In this document: piece after piece, positions 12,401 through 23,774 of the stretch
Position numbering within the stretch: position 1 is the first letter of the stretch
Layout of the letters: each line of letters begins with the position of its first letter
Assembly: GCA_023213395.1 (NCBI GenBank)
Contig: CM041465.1
Location: 85,815,741 to 85,879,740, forward strand
Source: Cycas panzhihuaensis
Taxonomy: Eukaryota; Cycadophyta
DNA: 64,000 bases
Direction of reading: 5' to 3'
Notes under the pieces: model-generated
What the model was told of the DNA's origin: nothing
The model's database searches: none
What the model saw: only the letters and a program-made list of their open reading frames with translations
Position numbers and translations under genes: made by a program

Positions 12401-12738
12401 CTGATTACTTAAGCGCCATGAGTGATTACGATTCGGATGGCGAGGTTATGGGCCCTCTTCTCGGCGTGTCACCACGGTTTCGCGAGCACCTGGGGAATAT
12501 CTCGGTCGGATATTCGCTCTTCCTCATTCTGATGGCTCCGTGGCGGTCTCGCTCGACCATTTATTTTACCTTCTCGGCCTCCCGGCGGTTTCACGTAGGT
12601 GCCCGTCGGCGAGCCACTCGTAGAGGCACTTCTTCTTCACGCTCTAGATCCTTACCTCGGACTAGAGCCACTCTTACTCGTATGCAACCTTGCCATGCGA
12701 TCAATTGCATGCCAGGTCCGTTGCACTCATCTGATTGA
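9500..12738 (+). pseudogene. Gypsy gag-protease region, unit 2 (frame broken)
   Basis: Same product as unit 1. It opens at MTISTEDFEPWLMRWK. The capsid core is readable around 10500-10850, with SSFQRLVGEFVNYFGVAVHS near 10590-10650 and SLKQGHDEMNRDFVRRFHDL at about 10670-10730. The protease loop VDNGSSVN starts at 11929 and the C-terminal protease block ends near 12200. An open 158-codon segment, 12262-12738, covers the acidic MSDYDSDGE linker and the Arg/Ser-rich tail. No downstream polymerase is present. It is broken by many 1-4 base indels relative to units 1 and 3, mostly at CG or CHG sites. Confidence 0.65.
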
Positions 12739-12872
12739 GCCATAGCAAGTTTACTAGTAGGCTGGCCACCTTGGCCTACTCTTCGTCACCTATCTCCTAC
12801 CCTGCGTGTGACTACCCCTACCTTTATGGGGTCTAGGCACACCTCTTCCTCTCTGCTCGCTCCGAAACTAGC

Positions 12873-13018
12873 CTAAACTACCATTTTGAATTGTCCCCAT
12901 TCTTCCCAACCACGGGTGGAATGGCAATTTAAGATAGTTCTTACTCAAAGCGAGCTTAAACTACCATTTTGAATTGTCTCCATTCTCCCAACCATGGGTG
13001 GGATGGCGGTTTGAGGTG
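12873..13018 (+). repeat. Paired hairpin-forming repeats, gypsy unit 2
   Basis: Two tandem modules start with TAAACTACCATTTTGAATTG; each carries CCATTCT-CCCAACCA and GGGTGGAATGG or GGGTGGGATGG arms. They correspond to 5740-5881 and 19897-20045. The arms are kept in all three units, which argues that the pairing matters. Confidence 0.5.
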
Positions 13019-13260
13019 GATTTCTCTTGGTTTTGTTCTGGTTCCTCATGAACCGCGTTCCGTATGCTCTTGGGAACCTTTGTCCTCCTACTTGGGCATC
13101 CTCCTGGGGCGGCTAGGGAGTATCGTTACTCCCCTCAGGTGCTCGTGGTTTCCTTCGCATATTCCGCTATGCTCCCACAGTGGGCGTGCATGTCGCCCTA
13201 TCTTCTAACCTCACACCTCTCGATCACCTACCTTACGGTGGATGTGTGTGCTCTGATGGG

Positions 13261-13385
13261 CGTATGGCCATACATGGAAGGAAACACATGCATATTACAA
13301 CAAAATATTTACAACAAATATCTACAAAATATAAACATTTGCAAACATACAAAATACTCATTTACAAAATAAATCATACATACTA
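13261..13385 (+). repeat. AT-rich conserved block, gypsy unit 2
   Basis: Near-identical counterpart of 6127-6250, positioned the same way between the hairpins and the LTR body. Confidence 0.5.
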
Positions 13386-14276
13386 CCTCTATCATACATG
13401 ATACACGCCATTTCATGTGGGCTTGTCCGGCCAGGTGCCCAAGTCTCGGTTCTTTATTCAGTTAGATATGCTTGCTCTCTTTGTTGGATGCCCCTTACTT
13501 CACGTTGCACCTTGGCAGCAGGGGCATCCGTTGTCTTTGCCGGTTTGGTCGATGCTGGGCAGCGGCGTGGCGGCCCCTCGTTGTCCTCGTCTCTGTCCCC
13601 CTTGTCCGCAGCGTTCGCCACGACACTTGCCTACACCCTTGGATCACGTCTTGCTCTTGATTGCTCTTATATATATATATGCATGTGCTACTCATGTTTC
13701 TTGATTGTCGACATTCGCCATCACATTACGCTTACGGCGGTGAGGCTCTGCTTTGCGAGGCGATGTTCCGGCTAGTGGGAATGGACTCGGGGCATCGACC
13801 TGAGGTTTGTTCGGTATATGTTTTCACTTTTCTTACTTATGATTGCTAAGGTAATTTGGAGTAATTTGATTGACATATGCACCTACATGCATTTGTTTGA
13901 TTGCTGTTCATAATGCATGTGCCTAACGGCACCCTTTAACTATGGCGACTCACGGTGGGGGCATCCATAGCGGATCGACACCGTATAAGCGTCTGACCAC
14001 TCACGATGTCTCCATGGTCTCTCGGGACGCTCCTGCCCGACTCGTTTGTCCTTATTGCCACGTGCCACTTATGTTGCAAACCCTTCCTAAGCTGGTTTAA
14101 CCCTTAGTTGGGGCTCTTTGCATCGTTTGGTGCCTTGCTGCACAGGCCTTCCCAGTTGATTTAATTCATGTTCCATTGCTCTTACCTTAAAAGGCGATTT
14201 TATGACTTTTAGGTTGCATTTTATCTTTTTCAAATTTGTTTGTCTGCTGCAAACTTAGCGGTACCACAAAGTTCTT

Positions 14277-16231
14277 GATACCGGTGCGTATCGCGGTAAA
14301 CTTAGAGTCTGCGAAGTTTCTTGTGATCTGATAAAATTTTAAAAAAGAAACCTGTGACGGTGGCGCGTTTTTCGGCGGAGCGGCGTGGCTCCGTCGATTG
14401 GGCGCCCCAAGGCCCCAGCGTTCACTTGCTATGCCCAGGCATAAAACCTCTTTTCATTCATTTGCCTCATTCTTGAGTTCACTTTTCTAGACTTCCAAGC
14501 AAAACTCTCTACCAAAGACAAAGGAAAACACGAAACTAAGGATTTTCATGCCGCAGTTGGCGAAGTGAAGTGGGCTACTACCGGTGGAGTTGCGAGGGCC
14601 ATTCTTTGCCCCCTCGTCTCTCCATCACAAGCTTCACCTTCTCTTACGAATACTCAAGATCTAAAGCATTTCTTCACAAGAAAGACTACTCCAAGGACAA
14701 CTTCTAGCTCCCATCTTGCAGACTTCCTCCTTCCATCTTCTTGTAAAGGACACCAAAAACCGACCTTAGACATTGCTTGTCTTCTTTGCTCCAAGTAGCC
14801 AAGGTGCATGCATGCATGCTCTCCTTCATTCAAGGTATTTCTTGTCTCTTGTTGGTGCATCTTTCCTTGCTTTTTGTTGTTCTATTTGCAATTTCCTTCC
14901 TCTCTTTTGCATATACTTGCTTTGGGATCTTCTTTTGTCATTGGATGCAAGTAATCTTGGCTAGTGGTGACTTAATATAGCGCTGCCCTTAGATTGGTTA
15001 CATTTCTTTGCATTTCCTTGAGGCTCGTCCTTCCTTTTCTAGCTTTCTCTTTCACCATTTTCTAAGCTAGTCGGTATAAAGGGTTTCACGCGAGGATTAG
15101 AGGGAGATAGGCGGGGTTAGTCCCCATTGCCATCCTTCTCCCCAAGGGTTAGTCCCTTGTCCTCTCTCTCCCTTTATCACCGCTCTTTCTTAGGAAGCAG
15201 GGGTTAGGGAAAGCCTAAGAGGTCGGTTTGAGTTCTTTTCCTTTGGTGTAGGCAACTTTGTTATTACTGTCTCACCTCGTTGCATGCTAGCATTACCTTC
15301 CGGACCCGTGGAGACCACTCGTGGGTGAGTTAGCCATCCAGGGGCTACACTCGGTCCCATATAGTACATTTTGTGGTGCTTAGCCGGTTTGTATACTTCT
15401 GCAGTGTTGTTTCATTTTAGTTACGTGTTGGTGCGTAACTTGGTTTCTTTAGTTTAGTTGATTTCATTTCAGTACATACACATATATCTTGTTGTGCTTC
15501 GTAGCCTCTCCCAGGAAGGCATTCTCTGTTTGTTTGCGGGATCACGTCGGAGGGAGTGGTGCGAGATCAACGTTCTTGGGTCGGCTCTCGCAGTATCTCT
15601 TCTCCCTTTTCGTTTGAGCTTTGCTTTTCGACCTTCGTTTTATTCGGTCTTTGCATGCCTTAGGGAGGTAAGTAAACCCCTTCGCCTCAGCAAGCGTTGC
15701 ATGCGTGGAGGAGAGAGGAAAGGGCGCTTGAGGAGAGGATCGCACTTCATCCTCAGCCATGGGATCCGGTGTATTCCTCGCGTTTAGTTTGTTTTTTTTC
15801 CTTTTATCGTTCTTGCCTTTTATACATGCTTAATAGGTAAAGAGAGGAATATAAAGAAAAGGGAAATAGTCTTTTATTTTACGTTTACTTTTACTGTCGT
15901 TTCTTTTACATTACATTACGTGAGACAGAAGACCCATTTCGTTGTATTTCCCAACCCATGCCTTACTTCACGCGTTGCACGTTGAGTTTGTTGCCCTCTC
16001 GTTACCTTCTCATTACCTTGAGAAGCGCCTTGAGGTTTCCTTTTCTTTCCGACCATCAGAAGGGTAGGAAGGCCTCGTCTTGCAGCTACACAGAAGCAAC
16101 CAAGCACCTTGCGATCCGTGCCGCGCTCCGTGCAGACGACCGCGAGTGAGATCCTCATTGTCTAGCCCGATGCATGTTGTGTTTTGTATTTCTTTGCTAG
16201 GCGTGGGATCGCATTCCGCGGAGGCGTTTCC
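14277..16231 (+). repeat. LTR of gypsy unit 3 (shared; 3' portion defined)
   Basis: Third copy of the LTR segment, ending before the primer site at 16233. It contains TATAAAG at 15075. As in the other copies, the C/T-rich stretch with TTGTCTCTTGTTGGTGCATC is unchanged while CG-rich parts vary. Confidence 0.65.
15075..15081 (+). promoter_or_regulatory. Putative TATA box of gypsy LTR, copy 3
   Basis: TATAAAG in conserved context, homologous to 795-801. Confidence 0.45.
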
Positions 16232-16232
16232 T

Positions 16233-16250
16233 TGGCGACCATCTGGGGCT
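16233..16250 (+). other. Primer binding site, gypsy unit 3
   Basis: TGGCGACCATCTGGGGCT follows the LTR end. It lacks one T compared with unit 2. Confidence 0.55.
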
Positions 16251-16595
16251 TGCCGGTAAGGGGAGCTAGATCACTTCCCGCCGTGTTGGTGCTCTTGCCT
16301 TTAGGTAGGCTCGCATTTTGTTTTGAGTTGGGCAACCCCAGCGGGTTTGCGATCTTTCCTTTCTTTTCCTTTTCGCTTTTTCTAACGCTTTCGCGGGCGT
16401 TGCATGCGACGTTTCTCGCGCTTGCGGGGTTTACCGTCGTTGTTAGAAGACCAATCGTCGCGTTCATTCCATCGTCGAGCCCGTTTCGGCAATGGAAGGT
16501 TACCGTCGATTGGGCCTACCATGCCATGACTTGGGAACTCAAGAGTTCCCTTCGTCCGGAATCCACGGTGAGGGTGAGGATTCCATCTATTACCG

Positions 16596-19500
16596 ATGAC
16601 CATTTCCACCCAAGACTTTGAGCCTTGGCTCATGCGGTGGAAGATCGGCTACGTGAGACCCGCCACCCCTGGCGAGCCTTACGAGGCGCCTGAGGTCCCC
16701 TACTTCGAAGTCCCCGACCTCGTATGGTATGAGGATACCCCTCCGCCAGCGGTCGAGGAGCTTAGCGAGTACTTTCGGCGATTCGCCAACCGCCTCTAGA
16801 TGGTTAGCGGAGATGCTACATAGCGTGGCGTCTTCCTCATCCATGCCCACGTCATCTCGACGATTGATCGTCACTTGCGCACCGTCTATCGTGTCTACCG
16901 GCTCTAAGGCAAGTGTTGCGCTGCATCTAGGTGGTCCCACTTCCTCGGGACATGGCGGCGCATCTTTCCCTCAACTCGGGGTTAGTATGCCTTGCTCAAA
17001 CCAAGCGCCGTGCCCGCCGAGCGTGGCGCCGCGCGTTCCCTAGTAGCCTCGAGGCCCTACTAGCGCCCGCGCCATAGCCATGTAGGACCCACTCCTACAT
17101 CGTCCGAACCGGTTGGTGGTCCTTCTCTTTCGTGCCCCGGGCTACATGTCACAACCTTAGGGCGGGGCAGGAAACCATCTCCTGTCATGGGTGGACGTTG
17201 CACCCATGGGGGTCGCGCCACTACGGGTGGCCCATATGGGCAAAACAGGTCCCTCATCCTCATTTTAAGCGTCCGGTAGCGACTCCTGCTGCTGCGTCGG
17301 CCTGAGGAAGCACCTCCTTTCCGAACATCTACCCGGACCCCCTTCCCTGAGGGTGTTTCCTCGAGGAGGATGGGGCCAAACACCCCCATGGTTCCTTTCT
17401 TGGGTTGTCGATCCCTTAGCGGTAAGGACACGTCCTTTCGTGGACTATGGGTCGGCGCCCTTATCTGAGGCGTTGAGGACTAACTTGCGCCTCACCCTCT
17501 GAAGTCCCCAAATTTGATGGGACTTGATCGTGAAGACCCAATAGAACATGTCTTGACTTTTCCATGGCGTGCATCGACTATTGGGCCTCGACCATATCTT
17601 GATGAAGCTCTTCCGCGGTCCTTGCGGGCGGCCCTCAAGTGGTTCTCGCCTTCACCGCCCATTCGATTTCCTCATTCCGGTAGTGGGCGAGTTCGTCAAC
17701 TACTTTGGCGTGGCGTCCATTCGAAAGCGGAATGAAGGCGCTATCGCTCAAACAAGGTCACGATGAGATGAATCGTGACTTTGTGCGACATTTTCACGAT
17801 CTTCTTCACTCCACCAAGGCCACATTGCACGAGGAGTTGAAGAGGATCTTTGTCGATACGCCGTCCGAAGTGCGTGGAAATCCTCAAGATGGGGCGACCA
17901 CTTGTGACTCGCCATCTCGAGGTGTTTAGCTTTGGAGGCCATTGAGATCGGTGGACTCGAAACCTCCTAAGCCCTCACAACATCGTGAGGTGCCTCCCGG
18001 TGAAGAAGCCGAACCTTCGCGGCCCATAGGACCACCTCTCACCGTGAGAGGACCCTAGATCCCCTACGCCATTCGCTCATTCGGCGCCGCGATGAAGGAG
18101 TTAAAACTCCAACCTCCTTCATCGCCTACCTCCCATAGACTTTCGAGACTTCTCGTGCGATGCCCCGAAGGGGTAACACCCGATCTTCTCAAGCGAGGAG
18201 GACCATCCTCCCTCGAGAAGAGTTGGTGTTCCATCCGCGAGTGTTTCCATGACGATGCGGCGTTGCGGGGCACAACACCCGCGACTCGTCCCGGTGACAT
18301 CGAGACCTAATCTCGATCGGCCCATTTAGAACCCGTTCCCCAAACATGGGGAGCGTGGTCGCGATATTCACAAAGATACGGTCGGAATCGGGATAGATCT
18401 CCGATCCTCGCCCGCGCATGGTAGAGGGAAGGGTGTGCGAAGGTCACCTTCCTTGGCGCTCCCACGGCCGTGCTCCGTCACCTTCGGTCCGCTATAAGGG
18501 AAAGAAGGTTGTCCAATTACTTGAGACCACTCGTTATATGCCTTAACTTGGGTCCCAGGCTGCTAAAGAAGCGGTGGTGCCTCTTCATCCACATCTTACC
18601 TTGATCCTCTTAGGAAGCCATTCCTCAGGAGGTTCTGCGCTTCAGACTATTCCGTCGCCCGGTCGATTCGACTTTAGCGAGCCCTTACCCAACCCACGGG
18701 GAAGGGTAAGCCCTTTCTATCGTTGTGAGCTCTATCTGTCACGCGGGAATGTCCTTGATGGACGTCTTGAGACTGCCACGAGCAACGTGCTCTTCTTCTC
18801 GAAGCTCTTGGCCAAGGCGCTTCCATCCATGCGATAGGTGCTACCTCCCATGGGCCACTGTCATCTCATTTGATCCTGAGATCTCCCATCTCCCAAGCGG
18901 AGAAGCTTTTGCATTACGTTCGTCATTACCATTGACACTCTGATTGTATCGTAAAGAGGACCATTGTAGATAATGGCTCCTCGGTTAATCTATACTGCGT
19001 ATGCTCAAGGGTAGGCATAGTAGCTCTTAGTCATCCTTGGAAATGCCGGGTATGATGGGATGAGAAGTCCCCTCGAAGCGATCTCCCTATCCCTCACCTT
19101 AGGAGGAAGCATTTACATCGAAGTTGTTGTACTCGATGTCGATGTAGAGTACAACCTCTTGTTAGGCCGAGCCATGGCTCGACCCGGATGGGAGCGATCT
19201 GCTCCCAGTGGGGCAACTTAAATTTGTCCATGAAGGACAAGTTAAAGTTGTCGCCCGGTGAGCCAATCTTAGTCTCACACCTCTCATCCGGCCGGTGTTT
19301 CGATGATGAAGATAGTGATCACGAGGAGGTTACCCCTTAGTGGGACCTTTGTTTGAGGCAGGCCTTCATCGGTCGAGCCTGCCACGTCATGAGCCAAACC
19401 TAGTTAGGTTTGCCCCTAGCGTGGGTGGTTACGGTTACTTAGCGCCATGAGTGATTACGATTCAGATAGCGAGGGTTATGGGCCCTCTTCTCGGCGTGTC

Positions 19501-19766
19501 ACCCTGGTTTCGCGTGCACCTGGGGGAATATCTCGCTCGGATATTCGCTCTTCCTCATTCTGATGGCTCCGTAGTTGGTCCTAAACCGACCATTTATTTT
19601 ACCTTCTCGACCTCCCGGCGGTTTCACGTAGGCGCCCGTCGGTGAGCCACTCGTGAGGCACTTCTTCTTCACGCTCTAGATCCTTACCTCGGACTAGAGC
19701 CACTCTTACTATGCAACCTTGCCATGCGATCAATCGCGTGCGGTCGTTGCACTCATCGATTGACCA
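16596..19766 (+). pseudogene. Gypsy gag-protease region, unit 3 (frame broken)
   Basis: This is the best-preserved N-terminus: 67 open codons from 16596, beginning MTISTQDFEPWLMRWKIGY and continuing through an acidic EVPDLVWYEDTPP segment to FRRFANRL. The capsid core is at about 17570-17880, with ALKWFS at 17629, EFVNYFGV at 17688 and DEMNRDFVRHFHDLLHSTKA at about 17764-17823. The protease loop VDNGSSVN starts at 18966 and the LGRAMARP/PWLDPDG block is near 19170. Nothing resembling polymerase follows before the hairpin pair at 19897. The gene is non-functional as written; the unit is 110 bp shorter than its sisters through many small deletions. Confidence 0.65.
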
Positions 19767-19896
19767 TAGCAAGTTTACTAGTAGGCTGGCCACCTTGGCC
19801 CTACTCTTCGTCACCTATCTCCTACCCTGCGTGTGACTACCCCTACCTTTATGGGGTCTAGGCACACCTCTTCCTCTCTTCGCACTCCGAAACGAG

Positions 19897-20045
19897 CCTA
19901 AACTACCATTTTAAATTATTCCCATTCCTCCCAACCACGGGTGGAATGGCAGTTTAAGATAGTTCTTACTCAAAGCGAGCTTAAACTACCATTTTGAGCA
20001 TCTCCATTCTCCCCAGCTGTGGGTGGGATGGCGATTTGAGGTGGA
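19897..20045 (+). repeat. Paired hairpin-forming repeats, gypsy unit 3
   Basis: The first module reads CCATTCCTCCCAACCACGGG then TGGAATGG, a clear 10-11 bp stem. The second has CCATTCTCCCC / GGGTGGGATGG. It ends with purine-rich GGGATGGCGATTTGAGGTGG. Confidence 0.5.
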
Positions 20046-20281
20046 TTTCTCTTGATTTGTTCTGGTTCCTCCGAACGCGTTCCGTATGCTCTTGGGAACC
20101 TTTGTCCTCCTACTTGGGCATCCTCCAAGGGCGGCTAGGGAGTATCGTTACTCCCCTCCGTGCTCGTGGTTTCCTTCGCATATTCGCTATGCTCCCACAG
20201 GTGGGCGTGCATGTCGCCCATCTTCTAACCTCACACCTCTCGATCACCTACGCTTACGGTGGATGTGTGTGCTCTGATGAG

Positions 20282-20405
20282 CGTATGGCCATACATGGAA
20301 GGAAACACATGCATATTACAACAAAATATTTACAACAAATATCTACAAAATATAAACATTTGCAAACATACAAAATACTCATTTACAAAATAAATCATAC
20401 ATGCT
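20282..20405 (+). repeat. AT-rich conserved block, gypsy unit 3
   Basis: Third near-identical copy of the A/C-rich block seen at 6127 and 13261. Confidence 0.5.
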
Positions 20406-21295
20406 ACCTCTATCATACATGATACACACCATTTCATGTGGAGGCTTGTCTGGCCAGCCCGTGCCCAAGTCTCCGGTTGCTGTTGGTTAGATATGCTTGC
20501 TCTCTTTGTTGGATGCCCCCTTACTTCACGTTGCACCTTGGCAACGGGGGCATCCCGTTGTACTGCCGCCGGTTTGGTCGATGCACAGGCGGCGTGGCGG
20601 CCCTACGTTGTCCTCGTCTCTGTCCCTTATCGCGTTCGCCCATACGACACTTGCCTACACCCTTGGATCACGTGCTGCTCTTGATTGCTCTTATATATAT
20701 ATATGCATGTGCTACTCATGTTTCATGATTGTCGACGTCGCCATCACATTACGCTTACGGCGGTGAGGCTCTGCGCGAGGCGATGTTCCAGTAGTGGGAA
20801 TGGACTGGGGCATCGACCACAGTTTGTTCGGTATATGTTTTCACTTTTCTTACTTATGATTGCTAAGGTAATTTGGAGTAATTTGGTGACATATGCACCT
20901 ACATGCATTTGTTTGATTGCTTCATAATGCATGTGCTAACGGCACCCTTTAGCCTATGGCGACTCACGGTGGGGGCATCCATAAGCGGATGTGACACCCG
21001 TATAGCGTCTGACCACTCACGATGTCTCCATGGTCTCTCGGGGCGCTCCTGCCCTGCTCGTTTGTCCTTATTGCCACGTGCCACTTATGTTGCAAACCCT
21101 TCCTAGCTGGTTTAACCCTTAGTTGGGGCTCTTTGCATCGTTTGGTGCCCTTGCTGCACAGGCCTTCCCAGTTGATTTAATTCATGTTCGCCCTTGCTCT
21201 TACCTTAAAAAGTGATTTTATGACTTTTAGGTTGCATTTTATCTTTTTCAAATTTAATTTGTCTGCAAACTTAGCGGTACCACAAAGTTCTTATT

Positions 21296-23244
21296 GATGC
21301 CGGTCGTCTGCGGTAAACTTAGCGATGCAGTTTCTTGTGATCTGACAGATAAATTTTAAAAAAACCACGCGATAGTGGCCACGTTTTTCGGCGGGCTGGC
21401 GGCTCACGATTGGGCGCCCGAGGCCCCAGCGTTCACTTGCTATGCCCAAGGCATAAAACCTCTTTTTCATTCATTTGCCTCATTCTTGAGTTCACTTTTC
21501 TAGACTTCAAGCAAAACTCTCTACCAAAAGACAAAGGAAAACACGAAACTAAGGATTTTCATGCGTGATTGAAGTGAAGTGGGCTACTACCAGCTGGAGT
21601 TGCAGGGCCATTGTTGCCCCCTACGTCTCTCCATCACAAGCTTCACCTTCTCTTACAAATACTCGAAGATCTAAAGCATTTCTTCTGAAAGACTACTCAA
21701 GGACAACTTCTAGCTCCCATCTTGCAGAGCTTCCTCCTTCCATCTTCTTGCAAAGGACACCAAAAACCAGCCTTAGACATTGCTTGTGTTCTTTGCTCCA
21801 AGTAGCCAAGGTGCATGCATGCATGCTCTCCTTCATTCAAGGTATTTCTTGTCTCTTGTTGGTGCATCTTTCCTTGCTTTTTGTTGTTCTATTTGCAATT
21901 TCCTTCCTCTCTTTTGCATATACTTGCTTTGGGATCTTCTTTTGTCATTGGATCTGAGTAATCTTGGCTAGTGGTGACTTAATATAGCGCTGCCCTTAGA
22001 TTGGTTACATTTCTTTGCATTTCCTTGAGGCTCGTCCTTCCCTTTCTAGCTTTCTCTTTCACCATTTTCTAAGCTAGTCGGTATAAAGGGTTTCACGCGA
22101 GGATTAGAGGGAGATAGGCGGGGTTCCGTCCCCCATTGCCATCCTTCTCCTAGGTTTCGTCCCTTGTCCTCTCTCTCCCTTTATCACCCGCTCTTTCTTA
22201 GGAAACGGGGTTAGGGAAGCCTAAGAGGGTCGGTTTGAGTTCTTTTCCTTTGGTGTAGGCAACCTGTTATTACCTGTCTCACCTCGTTGCATGCTAGCAT
22301 TACCTTCCCGGAGCCCGTGGAGACCACTCGTGGGTGAGTTAGCCATCCCGAGGCTACACTCAGTCCCATATAGTACATTTTGTGGTGCTTGACAGTTTGT
22401 ATGCTTACCGCGTAGTGTTGTTTCATTTTTGGTTACGTGTTGGTGCGTAACTTGGTTTCTTTAGTTTAGTTGATTTCATTTCAGTACATACACATATATC
22501 TTGTTGTGCTTCGTAGCCTCTCCCAGGAGGAAGGCATTCTCTGTTTGTTTGCGGGATCACGTCGGAGGAGTGGTGCGAGATCAACTTGCCGGTCGGCTCT
22601 ATGCAGTATCTCTTCTCCCTTTTCGTTTCGAGCTTTGCTTTTCGTCCTTCGTTTTATTCGGTCTTTGCATGCCTTGGGGAGGTAAGTAAACCCCTTCGTC
22701 GCCTCCAACCGGCGTTGCATGCGTGGAGGAGAGGAAAGGAACAACCGAGGGAGGATCGCACTTCATCCTCAACCGCCGGATCCGGGTATTCCTCGCGTTT
22801 AGTTGTTTTTTCCTTTTTATCGTTCTTGCCTTTTATACATGCTTAATAGGTAAAAGAGAAGGAATATAAAGAAAAGGAAATAGTCTTTTATTTTACGTTT
22901 ACTTTTACATCGTTTCTTTTACATTGCATTACGTAGAGAGAAGACCCATTTACGTTGTATTTCCCAACCCATGCCTTACTTCACGCTTTGCCGCGTTGAG
23001 TTTGTTGCCCTCGTTACCTTCTCATTACCTTGAGAAGCGCAGCCTTGAGGTTTCCTTTTCCTTCCGGCCATCAGAAGGTAGGAAGGCCTCGTCTTGCATG
23101 GCTACAGGAAGCAACCGGGCACCTTGCGATCCGTGCCGCTCGGCGCGCAGACGACCGCGGTGAGATCCTCATATCAGCCCGATCATGTTGTGTTTTGTAT
23201 TTCTTTGCTAGACGTAGGATCGCATTCCCGCGGAGAGCGTTTCA
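21296..23244 (+). repeat. Terminal 3' LTR of the gypsy array
   Basis: Fourth LTR copy. It follows the others up to GCGTTTCA (23237-23244) and then diverges completely: GAGCCCAAGAGG instead of TGGCGACC. This is the true right end of the array. The next five bases, GAGCC (23245-23249), are the predicted target-site duplication; its partner would lie left of the window. Confidence 0.7.
22082..22088 (+). promoter_or_regulatory. Putative TATA box of gypsy LTR, copy 4
   Basis: TATAAAG in conserved context. Lying in a terminal LTR, it would read outwards into 23245 and Copia-1 if active. Confidence 0.4.
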
Positions 23245-23774
23245 GAGCCCAAGAGGCTTCCAGAAAGGGGGTCCTAGATCCTAAGAGGGCAATAACTACA
23301 AAGGTAAGGTGGTAAGAAGGGTCATGGGACCTAGAGAGACCATCATGCATGGGAAAGAGTGGTAATAAGACCCTAGAAAATGGATAATTGAGGAACAAAG
23401 GGTGACATCCAGGCCTAAATGGGTCGCTAGGGAGGTCATGCCGTACCAAAGAGTGATAAAAGATGGGCTACGGGAGCCAAGAGTGCTTGGAAATATAGTG
23501 GAGACATGGTGGAGGGTCGTAGAGTGCCATGGGATGTGTATCCCAAGTTGTCATAGGCTAATGTGTTAAGATGCAATACACACAGGCAAACAATATATAA
23601 TGATCACACAATCAACCAATCAATGTGTAATATGCTTCTATCAATACCCTCATAGCAACCTGAAGTCAACAAGAAAGATAATAGAAGCATACCTACACTT
23701 ACCTAAGTGGAGTTGCCCAAGTCCATTTTCCGTAGCCGGGAAACAACCACTTAAACTATGAAAGCCTAACCCTC
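23245..23774. other. Unassigned segment between gypsy array and Copia-1
   Basis: The first ~330 bp are purine-rich on this strand (GGTAAGGTGGTAAGAAGGG-like) and match nothing else in the window. From about 23560 it becomes AT-rich and probably belongs to the pre-integrase part of Copia-1. No open frame of note and no LTR was seen. Confidence 0.4.

Larger units (their letters stand above)
1..23244 (+). mobile_element. Tandem array of non-autonomous Ty3/gypsy elements sharing LTRs
   Basis: The same sequence recurs at 1, 7147, 14277 and 21296, giving periods of 7146, 7130 and 7019 bp. Three units are full length. The fourth stops at 23244, directly after the bases GCGTTTCA, which in the other units are followed by a TGGCGACC primer-binding-site sequence. 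An array that ends exactly at the LTR/primer-site boundary is an LTR-internal-LTR-internal chain with LTRs shared between neighbours, not an ordinary satellite. Each unit holds gag and retropepsin remains but no reverse transcriptase, RNase H or integrase motif that I could find, so the element must depend on enzymes supplied in trans. The left end is outside the window. The LTR start within the unit (the polypurine side) could not be fixed. Confidence 0.85.

Noticed and set aside
1-23244. Ribosomal DNA or satellite array, because of the GC-rich 7-kb period
   Set aside because: No conserved rRNA segment is recognisable, and the unit contains gag and retropepsin motifs and ends at an LTR/primer-site boundary.
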